DNA of 64,000 nucleotides, taken from the NCBI GenBank assembly GCA_033032175.1, contig CM065307.1, forward strand, positions 7,688,001 to 7,752,000, in the 5' to 3' direction. Source of the DNA: Saturnia japonica. Taxonomy: Eukaryota > Arthropoda > Insecta > Lepidoptera > Saturniidae. A program made the translations under genes and the position numbers. Shown here in pieces: positions 56,395-64,000 of this stretch (position 1 is its first letter; every line of letters begins with the position of its first letter). The notes beneath the pieces were generated by a model. That model saw only the letters and a program-made list of their open reading frames with translations, was not told the DNA's origin and ran no database searches.

Positions 56395-57644
56395 CTGACT
56401 ACACTGTTAGCCTTAGGGGCCCTAAAGCCGCTGCGGCTTTTACAGCTTCACCGGACTTGGGGGCGAGCGCAGAGGGCACTCAGCCGCGAAAGTTTTGTGG
56501 ACGACTCGCACGAGGGTGCCAAAGTGGCCGGACCTCGGCTCGGGCGGTCGTCGCGTTCGCAAATAGGTCGCGATCTATTCGAATCCCTACACCTACGATT
56601 CGAGCTAACTAAATATACACATAGGCACGTTCCCTTCCTCCTGGGAGGAAGGAAGGAACCGTGCGTATGTGTATTCAATAATCGGAATGTTTCTACACTA
56701 ACTAGCGCTAACTAACTAGCGTAAAAAAAGAAAAAAAAAGGTCCCTCACAGAACCTATGTACCTGTGTGGTGTGCACGTGTGTATGTTCATACGTGTGTA
56801 GTGTTGTATGTAGGTAGCTAAGTGATGCACGTACAGTGTCACTTGTATCGCGCGGGCGGTTGCCTGACCCAAGGGTTTCACACCGAGGAACGGACCTAGG
56901 CTTGGGTTACCGCTAGAGAGGGTGGACGTGACGGGTGTGCTGGAGCGAAATTGACCGCCCGCCCTCTGCGGAGAGAACGGTGGTTACGCGGGCGTGGTCG
57001 CTGGCACGCTCTGTTTGGAGAGACGGATGTGTAATATTTATTCGAATTTTCGATGTGATCGTCAGGATCAATAAAAATATTGCGCGGCCGGCGTTTGCAC
57101 CGGATGTCCGTGGGTGCCGGAACATAAGTGGCGGCTGTTTTTATTAACGGATTCGCGTGGTTCGACGCGGTGTCGAAATACGAACGGGAGAGCTGTTTAA
57201 CGTAGGCATGTATCGAAGGAAGCTCCATATCTCTATGGAGATCTACGCTTCGAACATACCACGGGGCCCCGGTGAGACGATAGAGGAACCTATTCTGTAT
57301 CGATTGTAACCGTTTGAAACTCGACTCGGACATATGTGCGAACACGGCGCAACTGTATGTCAAAATTGGTCGAATACACGTCTTGTAGAGCGTGAGCTTA
57401 TGTCGCGTGGACATTTTACTCACCGAACACAACAGAGGATGCAACCGGCCCAGGACCCACGCGGCCCTGTTCCTAACCTTACGGATGTGGGGTCTAAAAG
57501 AGAGCCTACTATCTAGGGTTACCCCTAGATATTTGGTCTCTCTTACATACGGAATCGGATTATCGTAGAGCTTAACAGGTTTAAGCTTCCACGGTATCTG
57601 TGACGAATCCGCATCGAAGAGCATCGCGGCGCTCTTCGAGGGAT
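56363..57644 (-). mobile_element. 5'-truncated jockey-clade LINE, copy F
   Basis: A 1282-bp copy with a 28-nt A tail (T tract 56363-56390), complete 3' UTR with stem-loop, and the last quarter of ORF2. Flanked by a 12-nt target-site duplication. Nearly identical to copies A and B. Confidence 0.92.
56896..57644 (-). pseudogene. ORF2 C-terminal fragment of copy F
   Basis: Open from NPSKSAAMLFDADSSQIPWK to the normal stop. It lacks endonuclease and RT catalytic motifs. The open frame continues by chance into the flanking AT microsatellite, giving an Ile-Tyr run that is not part of the element. Confidence 0.88.
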
Positions 57645-57656
57645 TACGATTATGAC
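57645..57656. repeat. Target-site duplication of copy F (right)
   Basis: TACGATTATGAC, identical to 56351-56362. Confidence 0.88.
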
Positions 57657-57664
57657 GCTCGACA

Positions 57665-57668
<4 letters not shown>

Positions 57669-57698
<30 letters not shown>
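57669..57698. repeat. AT microsatellite
   Basis: About 14 TA repeats next to copy F. Simple sequence. Confidence 0.85.
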
Positions 57699-57700
<2 letters not shown>

Positions 57701-58206
57701 TGTAAGTAAGTAATCAAGATGGAATGTGACCACAGCTATCCTCTAAACAACACTATATCCATGTGTTAAACTTAAATATATATGTTATCTACTTATTAGA
57801 TGATAAATAATTGAATATTTCGGAAAATAATATTTTCTTGTTTCTTACTTTTTAGAGCGTGATATTCCGTAGTCGGGTTTTAGTTTTTAAACTTATTTTT
57901 TTATTTAAATAATTTTGGAGTTTTGTTTTAGCAAGAAAGTGTGTGGCAATACTCATGGGCTTAGCCAGGATTTAGAATCGTTTGCTACGTGAAAGAACAG
58001 AAAGGGCGGAAGGTCCAGTCCCTACCATCTGGCCGGAGTGATACGAAGTCAAATTGGAGATTTCGACATTTAGTATCACTTGGCGCACTTAGCGGTGGGA
58101 AGCAGAGAAGGAAGAGAGGACGGCTTCCACCTCTTACAAAACTCACCTAACTGGACTTATAAAGAATTAAATTTAAGTGATATTTCAAATTTCGACGTTA
58201 TTAAGT
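57699..58206. other. Intergenic, no gene seen
   Basis: AT-rich with a moderately GC-rich part at 57990-58130. No ORF or RNA gene was recognised. Confidence 0.4.
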
Positions 58207-58755
58207 TTAAATAACAAAAATTAATATCTCAACCGCTTTTGAATGCTTTGTACCACTCATAAGCACGTGTTTTTGATAAAGTCGATTTATACGCGCCTCC
58301 TGTGACATTGTCAGTGCCTCCGAACATAAAATTCCATTGGCGATGCAAAATATAAGACAAACTCTTTGTTTAATGTTTTTGTTCATTATTAAATTTGCAA
58401 TATACACTAGATATTATGATCTAACTAAAAGCAGCACTAGGTATATATTATAATCTAAGTGACAGATGTAACTCAAACTCCGCACCAAAATGAAAAACAG
58501 TTGCGCCAAGCCAAGAACAAAAAAAATGTAATTTGGAACCATAAACAAATCATCCATTCCCGATACTTTTTTGACAGAATGTACATAGATAGCGGTTAAA
58601 ATCATACTTTTCGCTTCGCCGTAGTCGGGTAAAAAATATAAAACCGTGCATTTACTGTCGCGTGTCCTTTCAATAGTCTCACTCAAGCGGCTGCGGACCC
58701 ATAGCGCAGTGTATAAACCAACTAAACGCATGCATGAATGCGTAAAACAAGACAT
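58207..58755 (-). pseudogene. Possible insect chemoreceptor-like exon remnants
   Basis: Two neighbouring minus-strand frames. The upstream one (58755-58414, 113 aa) has a hydrophobic helix, YIFFVLGLAQLFFILVRSL, preceded by a Y...V..MDDLF pattern. The downstream one (58407-58207) has CSEALTMSQEARINRLYQKH then SKAVEILIFVI. The order (TM helix, then a Cys-rich amphipathic segment) recalls the C-terminal half of insect gustatory receptors (7tm_7). The final TYLVILIQF-type exon was not found nearby. The call is weak: it could be chance open frames in AT-rich DNA. Confidence 0.22.
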
Positions 58756-58929
58756 TTTATCAAAATATTTTAGAACAAATTTTCAAATATCGGCCTTAAT
58801 TGCCTCAAGTACCTTATAATATATAAAAAATGTAGTTCATTACGTGTGAAATTATTCCAATAATCATTGTGACATCACTCATTCGAAGACTCTTCACTGG
58901 CTCTAAGCACGTAATATCATACGATCGCT

Positions 58930-59104
58930 CGTGGTGCGGCACGGCGCGGTGCGGCGCAGCGCTGGCGTAGCGACGATGCGGCAGCGATGCTCTTTTAAAG
59001 CTCGAGGAGCTGAATGGTGTAGGGCCCAAGCCACGGTGAAACTATAAAAGCTGTCGGAGGCTCTACGGCCCCTAAGGCTAACAGTATAGTGAGAAAGAAA
59101 AAAA
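58930..59104 (+). mobile_element. Old jockey-family 3' tail fragment
   Basis: AGCCACGGTGAAACTATAAA, AGCTGTCGGAGGCT and GGCCCCTAAGGCTAACAG-ATAGTGAG resemble the last 100 nt of the jockey 3' UTR, ending in an A-rich run (59095-59104). The start is approximate. Similar in age to the copy at 43010. Confidence 0.6.
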
Positions 59105-59438
59105 TTGGTGCAGGGCATTCTACTTCTAGTGTTGTATTGAATTGAAAGAAATACTGTCAATGTAATCAATTATTTTTAGTAATTAGCATAATATAAAGTG
59201 GTTTTCAATAAACTGCTTGTTTAATATTTCTACATCATTTATCGACCAACTCAAGATGAAAATTCGCCAATCTTTACATATATCTTCTATACAATTAATA
59301 AAATTGAAGTGTATGTTTTTGTAATGTCAAAATAGCAGTTTTTTACTAAATGATAGTTTGACTAAATATGAAAGTATATACGATACCTATAACAAAAACC
59401 CATTTTTTATAATAATAATATAAATTGTACTAAGCATG

Positions 59439-59502
59439 TACTACTTTCGACAGTAAGTACTTGTATGTTAAGCATAGTACAACAAATAAATAGTGTCGAC
59501 CG
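59439..59502 (+). repeat. 64-bp repeat, copy interrupted by LINE fragment G
   Basis: Matches 18767-18830 at most positions and ends GTGTCGACCG exactly where the T tract of fragment G begins. The sequence that follows GTGTCGACCG at 18831 is therefore the expected empty-site continuation. Confidence 0.6.
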
Positions 59503-59998
59503 TTTTTTTTTTTTTTTTTTTTAGAACTGACTACACTGTTAGCCTTAGGGGCCCTAAAGCCGCTGCGGCTTTTACAGCTTCACCGGACTTGGGGGCGAGC
59601 GCAGAGGGCACTCAGCCGCGAAAGTTTCGTGGACGACTCGCACGAGGGTGCCAAAGTGGCCGGACCTCGGCTCGGGCGGTCGTCGCGTTCGCAATTAGGT
59701 CGCGATCTAATCGAATCCCTACACCTACGATTCGAGCTAACTAAATTATACACATAGGCACGTTCCCTTCCTCCTGGGAGGAAGGAAGGAACCGTGCGTA
59801 TGTGTATTCAGTAATCGGAATGTTTTCTACACTAACTAGCGCTAACTAACTAGCGTGAAAAAAAGAAAAAAAAGGTCCCTCACAGAACCTATGTACCTGT
59901 GTGGTGTGCACGTGTGTATGTTCATACGTGTGTAGTGTTGTATATAGGTAGCTAAGTGATGCACGTACAGTGTCACTTGTACCGCGCGGGCGGTTGCC
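59503..59998 (-). mobile_element. Jockey-clade LINE 3' UTR, fragment G
   Basis: T tract (59503-59522), then the complete family 3' UTR (AGAACTGACTACACTGTTAG... through the stem-loop) up to GGGCGGTTGCC. In other copies this is followed by TGACCCAAGGGTTTC and the ORF2 end. Here it is cut by the A tail of the R1-clade element. The rest of G may lie beyond the window. Confidence 0.88.
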
Positions 59999-60296
59999 TT
60001 TTTTTTTTTTTTTTTTTTTACGTGGAGAAACCCATCATGGGTACACACCCGTCCGGGGGGACGAGTGGTTATGTGAGACTCCTACTCACTAAAACTCCAC
60101 GGTGTACCATCCGCCGCCATAGTAGGGCGACGCGGGCACTGCGCTGGCATACAGCCGCGCCGCCCTGGCGGCTGGCCCAGTTGAACCGGGCCCCGGCCTA
60201 AATAGGAGACGGCTCAGTACACCCTAGTCGTCTCCTCCGTCCGCCGAGCCTGTGCAATGAGAAGACGGGCCCCCCGACCCGTCTCCTCTGGCTCGG

Positions 60297-63200
60297 CTAG
60301 GGTGGCGGGAGTTGGCGAATGAATCGCCTCCTCCTGCCACCCGTTCTTCGTTGTCGGAGAGGGCCGCTCAGGGGATCCCCTTCACGAACCCTCTCCGCGG
60401 CCTCCTTCTGCGATATGACGTCCTCACAGAAGGAGGCCATTGCCGTCCATGCCCTCTCGCTGTCGAGCATGGCTCTCACCACACTCGGCAGCGAGAGGTC
60501 TCCTCCTCCAACAGCTACGGCCAGAGTGCGGCGCTGCTCCACCCACGCAGCACACTCAGACAGAGTGTGCTGCGCCGTGTCTTCTGCAGCCCCGCACTCG
60601 TGGCACGTAGTGTTCGGCTCCCTCCTGGCAATCTTGTGCAGGTACCATCCGAAACAACCATGTCCGGATAGTACCTGCACAAGTCTAAAGCTCAGGGAGC
60701 CATGCTCCCTGGCACACCAATCCCGGAGGACCGGGCGGACGGCGTCTATGGTATAACGCCCATAGCGCGCGTCCGCCAGGTCCTCCTCCCACCTCCTGAC
60801 GACCTCCGCCCGGGCCTCCTGCCGGACTCTGTCCACCTCCGTGGGAGCTGGAGGCTCCTCTAACTCTCTTCTCGCCGCCGTGAATTCATACACGGCGGCG
60901 AGCACCTCCGCCTCCTACTCCCACGGCGGGGAGCCGGCAAGGACCATGGCCACCCCCGCAGACACCGACCGGTACCCGCGGATGACCCTCAGCGCCACGC
61001 ACGCTGCGTAGCACGCAACACGCGTCTGTTCGTGGCGCCAAGGGCATCCGACCAGATCGGTGCCCCGTAGACGGCCATGCTCCTGACAACTCCGGCAAAC
61101 AAGCGGCGACAGCTCGCGCCCGGCCCCCCCCGAGTTCGGAAGAAGCCGGCCGAGAGCCGCCGCCGCTCCCACTATCCGCGGTTCGAGTCCCTTAAAGTGG
61201 GACTCGAACCGCCAACGCCCGTCCAGGATGAGGCCCAGATATTTCCTCTGGGCCCCAACCCGGACCCTCACCCCCTCCACATTAATGTGGGCCCCAGGAG
61301 GCGGCCCACACCGAGGCCCATGAAAGAGTATGGCCTCGGTCTTCTCGGCCGCCACCCTGAGGCCCAACGCCTTTATGCGCCCGACCACGAGGGCAGTGCC
61401 CTCTGGGGCCAGGCGCGCCACCTCTTCAAAATTCCCCCCCTGGGCCACGACTAGGGTGTCGTCCGCGTAGCATAGCACTCGAATCCCCGAAGGGAGCGCT
61501 ACGCGGAGCACCCAGTCGTAACCCATGTTCCACAGGAGCGGTCCCAACACCGACCCCTGTGGAACACCGCACCCCACGTGCCGCCGAACCACATTGCCCC
61601 TCCCGTCCACGAAGGCGACCTCCCTCCCCTGGAGGTAGTCCCCCAACAGCCGCCGCAGGTACGAGGGCACTCCGAAAAACCGGAGCGCCTCCCGTATAAC
61701 ACCATGCGGCAGACTGTTGAAGGCGTTGGCGATGTCTATCGACACCGCCAACAACCTACCTCCCCCCGCAGTCGCCTCCACAGACCACGCCTTCAGGGTG
61801 GAGAGGGCGTCCAGCGTCGAACGCCCTCTCCGGAATCCGAACTGCCGGTCCGAAAGTACCGGCCCAACTTCCGCCATGTGCTGGACGACACGAGATGCCA
61901 GAATACGCTCCAGCATCTTCCCCGTGTCGTCCAGCAGCACCAGGGGCCGGTACGAAGACGGGCAGTCCGGGGGGCGACCCTCCTTCCCCAGAAGGCAGAG
62001 TCGCCCCATCTGCCAGAGCTTCGGGAACCGTCCAGCCGACAAACATCGGTTGAACAGTTCCCGAAGCTCTACCCCCATGTGGTTCAGCGCCACACCTAAC
62101 ACCCGGCCCGGAACTCTGTCCGGGCTTGGCGCCCTCCGCTTGTTGCGGAGGGGCTCCACCACCGACCCCATCTCCTCTTCAGTGACGGGGGGGGGGTGGT
62201 AACAGCTCCTCCGCAACAGCGCTCCCATCTAACATGGGCGGCGAGAGGAGCTCCGGAGGGTCGGGCATCAACGTGGCCACGACCCTCGCTAGGACCTCTG
62301 AGTCCGGGGACTCCGTTAAAGGGGGCGCTTGCCCCCGGAACTTCTTCCGGGCTACCCGGTATGGGCGCCCCCACGGGTCCCTGTCCAGGGTCCTCAGGAG
62401 CTCCTCCAACTGCTCATCCTTTGCCCGGCTGATGGCCACCTGCAGGGACTTCCTAGTTTCCCTGTAGTGGCCAAGCTGCCGGGCCTCCTCTCTCTCTACG
62501 CGAGTTTGCCGCCGGCGGCAGCGTTGAAGCTGCCGCCGCGCCGCGGAGCAGGCCACCCGGAGATCGGCAATCTCCGGGGTCCACCAATACACCGCCCGCC
62601 TGCCTTGCGGGCGGTTTTTGCTCCGCGGCATCGACGCGTCGCAGACCGCCGTAAGGGCCTTACGGAAACGGCCCGCGATCGCGTCGATATCTTCCTCACT
62701 AGGAGCCGGCGCGCGCCAGCTCTGGACGATGGCCGCCTCTTCAGCAAGCTGCCGATTGAGGCGGCTCACCACCCATCGGGGGAAGTTAGTCCCCCCTGGA
62801 GCCCGGCGCGCCGGCACCTCTGAGGAGGTGGAGACCCCAAACCGGATATACCGGTGGTCTGACAGGGTCTCCACCTCCTCCAGCACCCTCCAATCTCGCA
62901 CACGACGTGCGACAGACGGTGTGGTGAAGGAAACGTCCACCACGGACCCTCCGTTCTGTCGCACGCACGTGTGCACCGCCCCTCGGCACAGCCCCAGCCT
63001 GGACTGCCCACTCCTCCACCACTGCCCCTCTCGGGTTCGTGGCCACCCCTCCCCATGCCCGCGACTTGGCGTTAAGGTCGCCAAGCAGGACGATGGGGAG
63101 TGGCGACAGCCGCCCAACCACCGGCCCCAGGGAGTCGAGGAATGCCTCGAACTCCCTCAGGGGCCGGTTTGGGGAGAAGTACACTCCCACCACCCCGTAT

Positions 63201-63445
63201 CCTCCCCAGGCGGCCGCCACGAACCCTGAGCCCCTCTCCTTGAAGGAGAGGGGGGACCCCGTACTAAAAATAGCTACGGAGCCGTCAATGTCACCCGCCC
63301 AATAAGGTTGGGCGGGGACAGAGTGCGGCTCCGCAGCCACCGCAATATCAATGTTCCACTCCGCCACTGATTGCACAAATAGATCTTGTGCAGTGGCGGA
63401 GTGGTTCAAATTACCCTGGAGGTAATTGATGCAGCTCCGGTCCAT
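60297..63445 (-). pseudogene. R1-clade LINE ORF2 (endonuclease-RT), multiple lesions
   Basis: Starts MDRSCINYLQGNLNHSATAQ with endonuclease motifs VAAEPHS and LLGDLNAKSRAWGG. A frameshift near 62995 moves to the frame carrying DVSFTTPS and TLSDHRYIRF. A second lies in a run of ten G at 62187-62196. The RT frame (62228-60915) has PPDCPSSYRPLVLLDDTGK, SIDIANAFNSLP (motif A), VPQGSVLGPLL and CYADDTLVVA. Two compensating shifts occur near 61100 and 61010. A TAG at 60915-60917 separates the final part, which ends with CHECGAAEDTAQHTLSEC (CX2CX8HX4C). The product cannot be made as one chain. Confidence 0.87.
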
Positions 63446-64000
63446 TAACGGGCTGATCCAATCACCTCCAACCCGGGTCTACCCGCACCAATACCGGGAG
63501 GCCTCCTTTTGGTTGCGGGGGGCCTGCAGCTCGCCCCTCCCATGTAATGGTCCGCTGGTTTGCCAGCGGTGGCACATACATCACAGTGCATCTTTACCGA
63601 TGCACATTCTGCCGCCGCATGGCCAGACCCCCCACACCTATAACATAGGGCGCTCCTGTCGGTCATCGCCTCACAGCGTGGGCGAGTGTGGCCCAAGCCC
63701 ATGCATCTGAAGCACCGCAGGGGCTTCTCCGGCAATGGGCATATTCGGGCCACACTCCAGCCGACCAGGAGACGCCCTGCATCGGCCAACTTCTTCGTCT
63801 CAGCGGCTGGTAGCGACACAAACGCCGCTCCCCCTCCCCAGTTTTGCCGGATGGAACCGACCTTAATCATGGCCGGCTCACATCCGGTCACACCAACTAT
63901 TGCCGCCCTCAACTCATTTGCATCGACCGAGTCGTCGATTCCAACGACCCGAAGCTCCGCCCGTTTTATTGGCCTGGTAACCACAGCTACACCGGCCAAT
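63445..64000 (-). CDS. R1-clade LINE ORF1 (Gag-like), C-terminal part
   Basis: At least 184 aa, continuing beyond the window; the Met at 63999 is probably internal. Zinc knuckles at about 96-109 (CFRCMGLGHTRPRC), 119-132 (CYRCGGSGHAAAEC) and 139-158 (CDVCATAGKPADHYMGGASC). The region before them (LRVVGIDDSVDANELRAAI) fits the RNA-binding segment usual in this clade. Its TAA stop overlaps the ORF2 ATG as TAATG (63447-63443), an arrangement linked to coupled termination and reinitiation in the related SART1 element. The visible part is open. Confidence 0.85.
   Translation of the reverse strand, partial: LAGVAVVTRPIKRAELRVVGIDDSVDANELRAAIVGVTGCEPAMIKVGSIRQNWGGGAAFVSLPAAETKKLADAGRLLVGWSVARICPLPEKPLRCFRCMGLGHTRPRCEAMTDRSALCYRCGGSGHAAAECASVKMHCDVCATAGKPADHYMGGASCRPPATKRRPPGIGAGRPGLEVIGSAR

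Larger units (their letters stand above)
59999..64000 (-). mobile_element. R1-clade non-LTR retrotransposon, runs off the window
   Basis: A 21-nt A tail (T tract 59999-60019), a 3' UTR of about 280 nt, ORF2 from 63445 to 60297 with several lesions, and ORF1 reaching past the window edge. R1-clade features: three-knuckle ORF1 C-terminus, APE-type endonuclease, RT, and a CCHC motif near the ORF2 C-terminus. Strongly GC-rich compared with flanking DNA. Whether it is site-specific (R1, TRAS, SART) cannot be said from the present end; here it sits inside a jockey 3' UTR. Confidence 0.88.

Noticed and set aside
56896..57717. Start codon at 57717 with an Ile-Tyr run
   Set aside because: The run is the flanking TA microsatellite; the element ends at 57644.
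61717..62202. 161-173 aa plus-strand frames in the R1-clade element
   Set aside because: GC-rich antisense shadows of the RT frame.
1..64000. CRISPR arrays, bacterial operons, ribosome binding sites, rRNA genes
   Set aside because: No short regularly spaced direct repeats with unique spacers, no operon-like gene packing and no rRNA sequence; the window is eukaryotic.

Overview
The window looks like nuclear DNA of an insect, most likely a moth or butterfly (Lepidoptera). The evidence is AT-rich intergenic sequence, spliced genes with GT-AG introns, a Lepidoptera-type non-autonomous Helitron with TC...CTAG ends, jockey- and R1-clade LINEs with long A tails, and a tandem pair of insect-type carboxylesterase genes. 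No bacterial, organellar, CRISPR or rRNA feature was seen. By the boundaries given here, roughly half of the 64 kb is identifiable LINE sequence.

Layout. 1-1149: AT-rich, with one weak promoter/first-exon candidate. 1150-12876: an old EN-RT LINE (+) split by two jockey-clade insertions (-) that used the same palindromic target: full-length copy A (3901-9886, both ORFs open) and 5'-truncated copy B (9901-12433). 12877-19670: AT-rich, with a diverged tandem array at about 17.88-18.45 kb. 19671-22962: esterase gene 1 (-, three exons, 569 aa). 23219-24106: internally deleted R1-clade fragment (+). 24.1-27.7 kb: Helitron-like and other repeat remnants. 27731-29437: jockey copy C (+). 31749-37972: jockey copy D (+), a diverged full-length subfamily with broken ORFs and a duplicated 5' UTR block. 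38556-45189: esterase gene 2 (-, 569 aa, exon lengths identical to gene 1). 45.6-53.6 kb: a transposase-like remnant and esterase exon remnants either side of jockey copy E (46975-52924, -, ORF2 intact, ORF1 frameshifted). 55117-55578: Helitron with both ends. 56363-57644: jockey copy F (-). 57.7-59.5 kb: AT-rich, with a possible chemoreceptor-like remnant and an old LINE tail. 59503-59998: jockey 3' UTR fragment G, interrupted by an R1-clade LINE (59999 to the window end, -) that has decayed.

How the parts relate. The only likely host protein-coding genes are the two secreted or membrane-tethered esterases, plus decayed esterase exons; this is a local tandem cluster repeatedly invaded by LINEs. 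The jockey family spans very young (A, E) to very old copies (43.0 kb, 55.98 kb, 58.9 kb tails). Its 3' UTR stem-loop and terminal motif persist across subfamilies, which suggests a cis-acting recognition structure. Copy A has two open ORFs, a 74-nt A tail and matching target-site duplications, and is the best candidate for a recently active element.
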